Source: Rhodospirillaceae bacterium bin65
GTDB lineage: Bacteria > Pseudomonadota > Alphaproteobacteria > Bin65
Length of the DNA: 64,000 nucleotides
Direction of reading: 5' to 3'
NCBI GenBank assembly: GCA_002238725.1
Contig: MPMX01000011.1
Location: forward strand, 31,843 to 95,842
Below are positions 1 to 8,388 of this stretch, in pieces. A program made the translations under genes and the position numbers. The notes under the pieces were generated by a model. That model worked only from the letters and a program-made list of their open reading frames with translations, made no database searches and was not told the origin of the DNA. The number at the start of each line of letters is the position of its first letter. The first letter of the stretch is position 1.

Positions 1-1905
1 GCCGTCATCGGTTCGGTGCTCGCGGAACTCTCCCTCCTGTCGCGCATCGACACCGACATCGAAGCGCTGCTCCTCGTCGACCCGACGGAGACGGGCAATC
101 CGGTTCTGGATCCCGTACTGAAGGAAATCGCAGACGAGCCGGTTCAGCACAACGCCCAGTACTGGATCGAACGGCTCGCCGTTCATGCAGAGTCGATCAT
201 CGATATGACGCTCGACCGTCTGGTCGAACTGAAGATTCTCCATCACCACGACGGCGATTTCTGGACGCTCGCGCCCACGAACTGGCATACGGACGTGCTC
301 GGCAACTCCAGGGAAGGGACTGCCGGCCAGTTCATCAAGACGCGTATCAGCGAGTGTATCTTTACCGACACGATCCCCGATCCGAGGGACGTCATCGTCG
401 TTTGCCTCGTCAATACCTGCGACGTGTTTCGCTTCATATTCGAACTCGACGACGAAGCCGAAGGGCGCATCGAACTGATCTGCAAGATGGACCTGATCGG
501 CCGTTCCATCGCCGATGCAGTCGAACACACCATCGCCAGCCCGCTGCTTCGGCGTTCGGCGCTGAACAAGCAAATTCCGCGGGTTTCGCTGCGTCGATTG
601 CTGTTCAATCGTCATGTGCGGCACGGCAACATTCCCGCCATCTTTGCGGACCTCACAAAAGAATACGGCCCGGTGTTCGAGATCCGTCCGCCGTTTGCGA
701 AACCCATGATCTTTCTCGGCGGGCCGGAGACAAACCGCTGGGTACATCGGCACGGGCGGATGTATCTGAGGGCCAAGGACTATTTTGCCGACTTCGAGAA
801 AGTCTACGGGGCGTCCGGCGTCATGCCTTCGCTGGACGGCGCCGATCATTTTCGCCTTCGCAAGGCCATGGGACCGGCGTATTCGCGCGGGCGGCTGTGC
901 GGGCAGTTGGACCAGGTTTATGACTATGCCCGCAAATTCATGGCGGATTGGAAGGTCGGCGAATCCTACCCCGCGACGAGCCTGTGCCGGCGAATGGTCA
1001 ACGCGCAACTCTCGCCTCTCTTCATCGGCGTCGATTCTCAGGATCTCATTGACGATCTGATGACGTTCAAGGAGCGTGCACTCACCACCCACATCGTGAG
1101 GGCCCTGCCCAAATTCATGCTGTCTACCCCGGGCATGAAACGCCGGGCCAAAGCCGTCGACACGTTGATGGAACGGATCCAAAGCGTCCATACCCCTGCC
1201 CAGCGGGCCGGTTGCCCGCGGAACCTTGCAGACGACTGGCTGAGCCTGCACGCGAGCGACCCGCAGCTGATGCCGGAATCGAACCTGCGTTTCGCCCTGT
1301 CCGCCGCGCTGGTAGCCAGCGTCTATCTCGGCGATGCGTTCAGCTTTGCGGTTTACGCCATGGCGTCGCAGCCCGAGCATTACGAAAAGATCCGGAGCGA
1401 AGCCGATGCCCTGTTCGAGGACGGCGATCCGGACAGCGAAGATTTCACCCCGTCGGCGATCGAGTACACGCACCGATTCCTCATGGAATGCCTGCGCATG
1501 TACCCGATCGTACCGATGTCCATGCGGGATATCATGAACTCCTGTGTGGTCGAGGGATATGAACTGCCGGTCGGGTCGCGGGTCTATATCGCCCAGACGG
1601 CTTCGCACTATATGGAAGATGTCTTCCCGGATCCCTTCTCATTCGATATCGACCGTTACCTGCCGGAGCGCAGCGAGCACCGCGATCCCGGCTATGCGCC
1701 CTATGGGCTGGGCACGCATACCTGCCTTGGCAACCGGTGGATGGATCTGCAACTGGCCGTCAACCTGCTGATGATCGCGCACCACTTCACCTTCGAGGTG
1801 TCCCCCGCCGACTATGCGCTCCGGTTCAGTCCGCTTCCGTCGATGAAACCGAGCAAACGGCTGAAGTTCCGTATTGCGGAACAGAGGCGCGGACTGCCCG
1901 TCTGA
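1..1905 (+). CDS. GPP34 (GOLPH3-like) domain fused to cytochrome P450, 5' partial
   Basis: The frame is open to the window edge, so the N-terminus is missing; a GTG at 16 lies inside the domain and is probably not the start. Residues ~1-180 (counted from that GTG) match the GPP34/GOLPH3 fold: an N-terminal LAEL..L-R-I segment, DPTETGNPVLD, a WIERL helix and a LVELKIL helix. In eukaryotes this domain binds membrane PI4P. Residues ~200-629 are a P450 with ExxR (E491/R494) and the heme loop YGLGTHTCLG (Cys570). The I-helix region (ALVASVYLGDAFSF) lacks the usual A/G-G-x-D/E-T-T/S oxygen-activation motif, so the chemistry may not be ordinary monooxygenation. The gene converges with the sterol methyltransferase gene 29 bp away. 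Substrate is unknown; a sterol or isoprenoid is inferred from the neighbour only. Confidence 0.8.
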   Translation, partial: AVIGSVLAELSLLSRIDTDIEALLLVDPTETGNPVLDPVLKEIADEPVQHNAQYWIERLAVHAESIIDMTLDRLVELKILHHHDGDFWTLAPTNWHTDVLGNSREGTAGQFIKTRISECIFTDTIPDPRDVIVVCLVNTCDVFRFIFELDDEAEGRIELICKMDLIGRSIADAVEHTIASPLLRRSALNKQIPRVSLRRLLFNRHVRHGNIPAIFADLTKEYGPVFEIRPPFAKPMIFLGGPETNRWVHRHGRMYLRAKDYFADFEKVYGASGVMPSLDGADHFRLRKAMGPAYSRGRLCGQLDQVYDYARKFMADWKVGESYPATSLCRRMVNAQLSPLFIGVDSQDLIDDLMTFKERALTTHIVRALPKFMLSTPGMKRRAKAVDTLMERIQSVHTPAQRAGCPRNLADDWLSLHASDPQLMPESNLRFALSAALVASVYLGDAFSFAVYAMASQPEHYEKIRSEADALFEDGDPDSEDFTPSAIEYTHRFLMECLRMYPIVPMSMRDIMNSCVVEGYELPVGSRVYIAQTASHYMEDVFPDPFSFDIDRYLPERSEHRDPGYAPYGLGTHTCLGNRWMDLQLAVNLLMIAHHFTFEVSPADYALRFSPLPSMKPSKRLKFRIAEQRRGLPV

Positions 1906-1934
1906 TGCGCCACAGGCGCGCGGGGACATCCGGG

Positions 1935-2972
1935 TTAAAGGGGTTTGCGCGCCAGAAAACAATACAGCGGGGTGAAAATCCCGGTCCTGCCGCTGGCGAT
2001 ATAGGCGTCGGCGGTTCGATCCAGCAGCCGGACGACCTCTGTTGAACCCTTCGGGAAAACCCCCGCCTTCTCGGCCAGCATGGACGCCGCGAGGAACGCC
2101 TTGCGGCCCAGCGGAGTCCGGCGCAAAGCGTTGCCGACCGTTCCGCGCCGGGTCTCCATGGGCCGATACCACGGCGTGATCGGGCCGTTCTCCCCGACGG
2201 CCAGGTCCATCCCCTCGATGACCTTGAACCCAGCGGTTTCGAGGGCCCGGTCAACCTCATCCGTCGTCGCGATCTCCTTGAGCGCGATGCCGCGCATCAG
2301 TTCCCGCTTGACGGCCCGGTGCCGGCTGTCGTCGGGATCGAACCTGCCCGTCATGCACATTTCCTGACCCCAGAAAAGGGCCCCGGGTTTCAGCACGCGG
2401 TAAATCTCGGCGAACGCGCCCACCTTGTCCGGCGCATGGCACGTCGATTCGATCGCATAGCCCCGGTCGAAGGCGGCGTCCTCGATGGCGTTCATGTCCA
2501 TAAAGCTGCACGCGATGTAATCGACGATGCCGCCGGTCCCTGCCTCAAGGTCGAACGATTTCGCCTTTTCCAGTTGGAATTCACTGCTGTTGACCCCAGT
2601 CACCCTGACACCGGCCTCACGGGCGACGCGGCGCATCGGGCCGCCGACCCCGCAACCGATATCGACGACCGTCATGCCCTCCTGCAGCTCCAGCTTGGCA
2701 ATCATCAGCTGCTGATGCCGGATCTTGGCGTCCTCCAGGTTTTCCCGGGGCGACAGCGGCGCGAAATGAAGGGATTCGCCCCAGCCGAAGATCATGAACT
2801 CGCTGCAGAGGTCGTAATATTCCTTGACGGTTTCGGTGTGGTCGTAGCCCGCCGCGCCGGAATCTTCCGCGAAGGCCCGGTCGGTCCATCCGTCGAAACG
2901 CTGCACGCGGCGGACCACGTTCGACCCGCGGTACGCGGCCTTCAGCCCGTCGGATAATCTGCGGAGTTGCAT
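1935..2972 (-). CDS. Sterol C24-methyltransferase homologue (ERG6/SMT family)
   Basis: 345 aa class I SAM-dependent methyltransferase. It carries the hallmarks that separate sterol methyltransferases from generic ones: IFGWGESLHF (61-70) corresponds to SMT region I (YEYGWGxxFHF); VVDIGCGVGGPM (102-113) is the SAM loop; AIESTCHAPDK (173-183) and YRVLKPG (191-197) match the second conserved SMT block. A C-terminal part resembling the sterol methyltransferase C domain follows (WYRPM). Eukaryotic enzymes add a methyl to the C24 side chain of a delta-24 sterol, and bacterial homologues are known from uncultured symbionts. The gene lies 54 bp downstream of the RND exporter on the same strand, probably one transcript. 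No cyclase or squalene epoxidase gene is in the window, so the true substrate (sterol or other isoprenoid) is inferred. Confidence 0.82.
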   Translation of the reverse strand: MQLRRLSDGLKAAYRGSNVVRRVQRFDGWTDRAFAEDSGAAGYDHTETVKEYYDLCSEFMIFGWGESLHFAPLSPRENLEDAKIRHQQLMIAKLELQEGMTVVDIGCGVGGPMRRVAREAGVRVTGVNSSEFQLEKAKSFDLEAGTGGIVDYIACSFMDMNAIEDAAFDRGYAIESTCHAPDKVGAFAEIYRVLKPGALFWGQEMCMTGRFDPDDSRHRAVKRELMRGIALKEIATTDEVDRALETAGFKVIEGMDLAVGENGPITPWYRPMETRRGTVGNALRRTPLGRKAFLAASMLAEKAGVFPKGSTEVVRLLDRTADAYIASGRTGIFTPLYCFLARKPL

Positions 2973-3026
2973 GGCGCGAACTTCTGAATGAATCCGGATA
3001 GTAGGAAGGTCGTCAGGCTGCCGGAC

Positions 3027-5354
3027 TCACCGGATCGGCTGCCTGAGCCGTTCCCTGATCTGCGCGGTCGTTTCCCTGGTCCCGTCGAGGGCCATGAGCA
3101 GCGGCGGGAGGAAAAGGAAATCCGCCAGTAATGCGATGACGACCGTCATTCCCACGAGCATGCCGAGCGCCTGATTGGTGGTCATCCCCGACGCGCCGAA
3201 CACCAGGAATCCCAATCCGAACACGATGGTCGTCGTCACCAACGCCTTGCCGACCGAGCGAAAGGCGGATTGTACGGACTCCGACGGCAGCAGGCCGCGC
3301 TTCCTGGCTCCGACATACTTTGTCATGAAATGGATCGTGTCGTCCACGATGATGCCGAACGCGATCGCGGTGACGACTGCCGCGGCGTTCCCGACCGCTC
3401 CGACCGCATACCCCCACAAGCCCATCGCCATGGCGGCCGGAACGAAATTGGGTATCAGGCTGATCAGGCCGAGCCGCACACTCCTGAAAACGAAAAGCAG
3501 GAGCAGGGAGACGATCGCCATCGCCACGATGGTGCCGCGCAACATGCCTTCTATATTCCGCTGGATCGAATTGGCGCCGACGACCGAGACGCCGGTGGCG
3601 CCGGTTTCCAGGCCGGGGGCGTTATCCCGGAACCAGGCGCGCGCGCGTTCGTCGAGCGCGATCTTCTCGTTGGTGGACAGGCTCTTGAGCGTGACCGTTA
3701 CCCGCGTCGCCGCGCGTCCGACGTCGATGAGATTGTTCAGGTCGCGGCCTTCCGGCAAAGAAAACTCGTAGAGCAGCAGATACTGCGCAGCGAGATCGGA
3801 ATTGTCCGGAATAGCGTAAAATTCCTGTTTGTCGCCGTGCAGGTTCTTGTTCAGCCGCTTCATGATGTCGGAAATGGCAAAGACGTGGGCAACTTCAGGC
3901 TGCGCCCGGTACCATTGCGCAAACGCCTCGACGCGGCGCAGGTATTCGACATCGGTCACGCCGCCCTCGCGCCCGGAATTGAGCGAGTATTCGTAGGTTT
4001 CCACGCCTGCGAACTTCTCGCTCACGAAATCCGTCGATTGCCGGAACTCATAGCTTTCGTCGAGCAGTTCGAGCCAGTTTTCCTTGAGCTCGATCCGCGA
4101 GATTCCGGCGATGAGCACAACCGTCACGACACCGAAAGACCATAGAAGCGTTGTGCGGTGGGAAACGACAAACCGCCCGAGGCGATCGAAGAAATCCAAG
4201 TGTCCGTCGCGCACGGGCCGGGCGCGCAGGGGAACAAACGACAGAAATACCGGCAGAAGCGTTACCGAATACACGAAGGCGCACATGGCGCCGAACGCCA
4301 CCATGTTCCCCATGACCCGAAACGGCGGCATTTCCGCAAAATTCAGGCTGAGGAAACCGATCGCGGTTGTCAGCGACGTCAGGAAAACGGGCCACGCATT
4401 GACTTGCAGGGAGTGGGTCGCCGCCTGTTTGCGATCCATGCCCTGGCGCAACCCCGCCATCATGGCCTCGATGATATGGACGGTGTGCGCGACGGTGACC
4501 GCCATCAGGACGAACAATGCCGCGCCGCTCTCTCCGTACAGCTTCATCCCGGCCCAGCCGATGAAGCCCAGCGCGGACAGGAAAACGGCGACCAGCATCA
4601 CGACGATCGCAACGGTTCCCCACATCGAGCGGAGCAGGACTATGGCGACGAGCAGCATCGTGACAAGCGCGAGCGGCGCGAGAACGCCCATGTCGTCGTT
4701 GATCGCGTCGCGCATGGCGCGATTGAGGACGATTTCACCTGTCAGGTGGTAATCGATGTTCGAATGTTTCGTCCGGGCCGCGGCAAGCGTTTCATTGAGA
4801 AAGTCGACGATCTCTACTCTCGCCGGCTGTCGATTTTCGGGAAGCGCAACGCTGACGACCAGCCCGGCGACCTGACCGTCCCGGGAAACAAGGCGCCCGG
4901 CAACTTCCTCGGATTCGAGCGCAATTTTTCCAATTCGTTGTATGTCGCTGTCGCCAAGGGAACCGGCGTTGTCGATCAAGCGTTCGACAATAAGTTCGTC
5001 TTCGCGGCCCTCGCTGTGCGAATAGTTTGCAATTGAATCGACGCGGGTGACGTAGGGCGTATGCCAGAGTCGCTCGGTCAGATCTTCTATGGCAACAAGC
5101 GCTTCCCTTGTGAAAACGGTGCCGTTGCGCGGCGCTACGGTAACGAGCGCCGCATCCGAGAGGGCGTAGGTGTCTTCAAGCTGTTCGAGCGCAACAATGT
5201 GCGGGTCTTGTTTGCTGAAATGATTTCGAACGTCGACGTCAACATTTACGATGAACATTGCGCCGGTGGCGAGAGCGATCATCACGATCAACGAAAGTAA
5301 AATGGTCAGCCATCGCCGACCCATTACGAGCGCTATGGAGGATTCCAAATTCAT
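3027..5354 (-). CDS. RND/MMPL-family lipid exporter
   Basis: 775 aa. Two repeats, each with one leading membrane helix (about 16-38 and 400-420), a large periplasmic loop and a bundle of five helices (about 222-370 and 620-760). This is the layout of the hydrophobe/HpnN/MMPL branch of RND permeases, which move lipids such as hopanoids and mycolates from the inner membrane. Characteristic helix motifs are present: VTVAHTVHIIEAM and the matching AFGIIVDDTIHFM in the second half, whose polar residues would carry proton coupling. It heads a likely operon with the sterol methyltransferase and is divergent from the LolA-like and barrel genes, so the three proteins could form an envelope-spanning route. 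Cargo is inferred. HpnN itself is less likely because no hopanoid genes are nearby. Confidence 0.85.
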   Translation of the reverse strand: MNLESSIALVMGRRWLTILLSLIVMIALATGAMFIVNVDVDVRNHFSKQDPHIVALEQLEDTYALSDAALVTVAPRNGTVFTREALVAIEDLTERLWHTPYVTRVDSIANYSHSEGREDELIVERLIDNAGSLGDSDIQRIGKIALESEEVAGRLVSRDGQVAGLVVSVALPENRQPARVEIVDFLNETLAAARTKHSNIDYHLTGEIVLNRAMRDAINDDMGVLAPLALVTMLLVAIVLLRSMWGTVAIVVMLVAVFLSALGFIGWAGMKLYGESGAALFVLMAVTVAHTVHIIEAMMAGLRQGMDRKQAATHSLQVNAWPVFLTSLTTAIGFLSLNFAEMPPFRVMGNMVAFGAMCAFVYSVTLLPVFLSFVPLRARPVRDGHLDFFDRLGRFVVSHRTTLLWSFGVVTVVLIAGISRIELKENWLELLDESYEFRQSTDFVSEKFAGVETYEYSLNSGREGGVTDVEYLRRVEAFAQWYRAQPEVAHVFAISDIMKRLNKNLHGDKQEFYAIPDNSDLAAQYLLLYEFSLPEGRDLNNLIDVGRAATRVTVTLKSLSTNEKIALDERARAWFRDNAPGLETGATGVSVVGANSIQRNIEGMLRGTIVAMAIVSLLLLFVFRSVRLGLISLIPNFVPAAMAMGLWGYAVGAVGNAAAVVTAIAFGIIVDDTIHFMTKYVGARKRGLLPSESVQSAFRSVGKALVTTTIVFGLGFLVFGASGMTTNQALGMLVGMTVVIALLADFLFLPPLLMALDGTRETTAQIRERLRQPIR

Positions 5355-5846
5355 ATCATCTTGCCGGCTTTGGCCCGGAATTCGAAATCAGCACATTCTG
5401 TTCGCGTTCCCGAGTCCCTTACTTGGCGACCATAACAGAGCACAGCATTAGGAAAGGAATTTCGCAGGAGGCGGCAGTACATAGTCAAGTGAACTCCAAC
5501 GACAGGAGCATCCCTTTGCAGTATTCCAGCCTCCAACCTCTCCTGTCCATCATTCTTTCGGGTCTGCCCGCCCGATCGGCGGCGGTCGGGCAGCGCGATC
5601 GGGAACCGGTTGAAGCCACTTGCACATGCGGCAGCGCGGCAATAGGGTTCCACCTGCATACTGAATTTCTCTGGACCGACTCGTCTTTCCGGAAGTATCC
5701 CGGACTCCGGCCGATCGGGCGGCGGTATTCTGGTTGCCGGGCGCGGCATTGCAGCCGACCGTCGCGTTGCCGGCAGCGGTTCGGTGCCGGGGCGCCGGTT
5801 TCCAGCTTCATCCGCTGCTGTTGATGGCTATCGATCGGAAAAACAC
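5355..5846. promoter_or_regulatory. Divergent intergenic region between exporter and LolA-like genes
   Basis: 492 bases without a credible gene lie between the divergent starts at 5354 (minus) and 5847 (plus). They should hold promoters for both the exporter-methyltransferase and LolA-barrel transcripts. The stretch nearest the exporter is visibly less GC-rich than the flanks. I could not pick -35/-10 boxes or an operator with confidence. Short open frames here have no recognisable content. Confidence 0.4.
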
Positions 5847-6659
5847 ATGATCCGCCTCCATCCGACCCTATCGAAACTTCCGGCTGTTCTGCTGCTGACT
5901 TCGGTGCCGCTCACCGGAGTTCAGCCCGCGGGCGCCGCCTCGCCCGGGGAGGCCGGCCTCAAGATCGCCAAGGACGCCTACGACCGCGACAAGGGCTTCG
6001 GCAATTTCACCGCCAGCCAGACCATGGTGCTGCGCAACAAGCAGGGGCGGGAGAGCCGGCGCCAGCTCCGGATCAAGGTTCTCGAGACCGAGGATGCCGG
6101 CAACCGGAGCCTGTTCGTGTTCGACCGGCCGCGCAGCGTCAAGGGCACCGCCTTCCTGATCCACGCCCACAAGAAGAAGGCCGACGACCAGTGGCTCTAT
6201 CTGCCGGCGCTCAAAAGGGTGAAACGCATCAGTTCGTCGAACCGCTCGGGCTCGTTCATGGGCTCCGAGTTCTCCTACGAGGATCTGGGCGCCCAGGAAG
6301 TCGGGAAATACACCTACAAGTATCTGCGCGACGAGGCGTGCGGCAAGCTCGCGTGCACGGTGGTCGAGCAGGTGCCGACGGCGAAGCGCTCGGCCTACCG
6401 GCGCCAGATCGTGTGGCGCGACAAGACGGAATTGCGCGCCTGGAAGATCGCCTTCTACGACCGCAAGAACGCGCATCTGAAGACGCTGACCTTCGCGAAA
6501 TACAAGCAGTATCTGAAACGCTTCTGGCGCGCCGGCGAGATGACGATGGTCAACCACCTGACCGGCAAGAGCACCGTCATGCTGTGGTCGGACTACAGGT
6601 TCGGCGCCGACCTCAAGGCGCGCGAGTTCACCCGGACCGGCCTCAAACGGGTGCGCTGA
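5847..6659 (+). CDS. LolA-like periplasmic outer-membrane lipoprotein-sorting family protein
   Basis: 270 aa. The ATG at 5847 is chosen because it opens a signal peptide (hydrophobic LPAVLLLTSVPLTG, cleavage around PAGAA). The mature protein has the LolA-like fold features of the family annotated as outer membrane lipoprotein-sorting protein: repeated amphipathic strands, the FVFDRPRSVKGTAFLIH segment and DDQWLYLPALKRVKRI. Members are usually encoded beside an RND/MMPL permease and are thought to carry a lipid or lipoprotein through the periplasm. Here the permease is divergently encoded 492 bp away, and the barrel gene follows with a 1-base stop/start overlap (TGATG at 6657-6661), so the two are translationally coupled. 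Cargo is not shown by the sequence. Confidence 0.75.
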   Translation: MIRLHPTLSKLPAVLLLTSVPLTGVQPAGAASPGEAGLKIAKDAYDRDKGFGNFTASQTMVLRNKQGRESRRQLRIKVLETEDAGNRSLFVFDRPRSVKGTAFLIHAHKKKADDQWLYLPALKRVKRISSSNRSGSFMGSEFSYEDLGAQEVGKYTYKYLRDEACGKLACTVVEQVPTAKRSAYRRQIVWRDKTELRAWKIAFYDRKNAHLKTLTFAKYKQYLKRFWRAGEMTMVNHLTGKSTVMLWSDYRFGADLKAREFTRTGLKRVR

Positions 6660-7945
6660 TGCCAATGCCCGCCGACCTTCGGCGGACCGGCCGGAGCGCA
6701 GTCCGGATTGCGCTTGCGCTCCTTGCCTTCGCCGCCGGAACGGCGACTGCCGTTGCCGAACACGAAATCTCCGGGCGTGTGGCGGTGGAGAGCCGCTGGT
6801 TTCCGCAAACCGCCGCCTTTGACGGCCAGCGCGGCTATAACGCCGGGCTGGTCGCCGAGCCCAAGCTCTATCTCCAGGTCGCGGAATCGACGAGCTTCAC
6901 CCTGGTTCCGTTTTTCCGCTACGACGCCGCCGATCCGGCCCGCACTCATGCCGACCTGCGCGAAGCCTATCTGCTGGTGAACGGCCCGATGGGCGAGGGC
7001 GAATGGGAACTGCGCCTCGGCATCGACCGGGTGTTCTGGGGCGTCGCCGAATTGCGCCATCTGGTCGATATCGTCAACCAGACCGATCTGGTCGACCATC
7101 CGAACGAGAAGACCAAGCTGGGCCAGCCGATGGCCCATCTCACGCTGTCCGGTGACTGGGGCGCGGCGGAGTTCTTCCTGATTTCTTATCATCGGCAGCG
7201 CACCTTCCCGGGCCGCGCAGGCCGCTTGCGCCCAATGTTGCGAATCGACAACGACCTCGCGACCTACGAGAGCGGCGCCGGGGAATGGCATCTCGATTTC
7301 GCGGCCCGCTACAGTCACACCTTCGGGCCGCTCGATCTCGGCCTCAGCGTGTTCGACGGCACCAGCCGGGAACCGGTCATGCGGATCGAGCCGCTCAGTC
7401 TCACAAGTTTTGTACTGGCGCCGCACTACGAACAGATCCGGCAGTTCGGACTCGACGCCCAGCTCACCGTCGAGGCCTGGCTGTTGAAGCTGGAGGCGAT
7501 CTATCGCCAGGGCGCCCGCAACACCGTCCGCAACCCCGCCGATCTTACCGACCTCGGCAAGAAGGAAGCCTATGCTTCCTTCGTCGTCGGCGGCGAATAC
7601 ACCTTCAACGGCATCTTCGAATCGGACGCCGACCTCAGCCTGCTCGCAGAATGGATGCTCGACGGGCGGCGCCAACGGGCGACCAACCAGTATCAGAACG
7701 ACCTGTTCCTCGGCGCGCGCCTCGCACTCAACGACGTCCAGGGCGCGGAATTCATCGTCGGAGCGCTGCTCGATCTGGACTATCGCACCCGAACCCTGAA
7801 CATCGAGTTCAACCGGCGGCTCACCGACGCCGTCTCGGTGAAGGCCGAGGCGGTCCTTCTGCTCCAGGTCGACAGGGCGGACACGATCGTCCACCAGACC
7901 AGGCGCGACAGCTTCGTGGCCGTGAACCTGACGTATAATTTTTAG
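6659..7945 (+). CDS. Outer-membrane beta-barrel protein of the exporter module
   Basis: 428 aa starting at the ATG that overlaps the previous stop. An N-terminal signal peptide (ALALLAFAAGTATAVA, about residues 15-32) is followed by alternating polar/aromatic strands. The protein ends in ...AVNLTYNF with a terminal phenylalanine, the usual BAM recognition signature. I do not recognise a named family; it resembles the DUF1302-like barrels often found beside RND plus LolA-like pairs. It probably forms the outer-membrane step or receptor for the same cargo. The longer in-frame extension upstream overlaps the LolA-like gene and has no signal peptide, so it is not used. Confidence 0.7.
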   Translation: MPMPADLRRTGRSAVRIALALLAFAAGTATAVAEHEISGRVAVESRWFPQTAAFDGQRGYNAGLVAEPKLYLQVAESTSFTLVPFFRYDAADPARTHADLREAYLLVNGPMGEGEWELRLGIDRVFWGVAELRHLVDIVNQTDLVDHPNEKTKLGQPMAHLTLSGDWGAAEFFLISYHRQRTFPGRAGRLRPMLRIDNDLATYESGAGEWHLDFAARYSHTFGPLDLGLSVFDGTSREPVMRIEPLSLTSFVLAPHYEQIRQFGLDAQLTVEAWLLKLEAIYRQGARNTVRNPADLTDLGKKEAYASFVVGGEYTFNGIFESDADLSLLAEWMLDGRRQRATNQYQNDLFLGARLALNDVQGAEFIVGALLDLDYRTRTLNIEFNRRLTDAVSVKAEAVLLLQVDRADTIVHQTRRDSFVAVNLTYNF

Positions 7946-7983
7946 CCACCGGCTGCGCAGGCAGCGCCGACGATCCGCCGGCC

Positions 7984-8388
7984 CTACCGCTCGATCAATT
8001 CGACCTTGTAGCCGTCAGGGTCTTCGACAAAAGCGATCACCGTCGTGCTGTGCTTCATCGGACCCGGCGGGCGCGGAATGGCGACACCGGCAGCTTCGAG
8101 CTTGTCGCATGTGCCGTAGATGTCCGGGACACCGAGCGCGATGTGACCGTAACCCGTGCCGAGATCGTAGGGCTCTTCCTGGTCCCAGTTGTGGGTCAGT
8201 TCCAGAACGGTATTGGCGGATTCTTCGCCATAGCCGACGAAAGCAAGCGTGAATCGACCGCCCGGAAAATCCCGACGGCGCAGCAGATGCATTCCCAGAT
8301 GGTCGGTGTAGAAAGCGATGGACTTGTCCAGATCGCGCACCCGCAACATGGTGTGCAGCATGCGGAAAGCGGGGCTCTCGTCACTCAT
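7984..8388 (-). CDS. gloA: Lactoylglutathione lyase (glyoxalase I)
   Basis: 134 aa, the normal length of bacterial GloA. It isomerises the hemithioacetal of methylglyoxal and glutathione to S-lactoylglutathione. The four metal ligands are in the expected places: His12 (MLHTMLRV), Glu63 (VLELTHN), His82 (GHIALGV) and Glu130 (KVELIER). The family signature YTDHLGMHLLRR is present. The start overlaps the end of lpxB by 8 bp, so it is the last gene of the outer-membrane/lipid A transcript; the link is positional rather than metabolic. Confidence 0.93.
   Translation of the reverse strand: MSDESPAFRMLHTMLRVRDLDKSIAFYTDHLGMHLLRRRDFPGGRFTLAFVGYGEESANTVLELTHNWDQEEPYDLGTGYGHIALGVPDIYGTCDKLEAAGVAIPRPPGPMKHSTTVIAFVEDPDGYKVELIER

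Noticed and set aside
3027..5354. RND protein as the hopanoid transporter HpnN
   Set aside because: Fold is the same superfamily, but no squalene-hopene cyclase or hpn genes are nearby and the neighbours point to a methylated sterol-like lipid instead.
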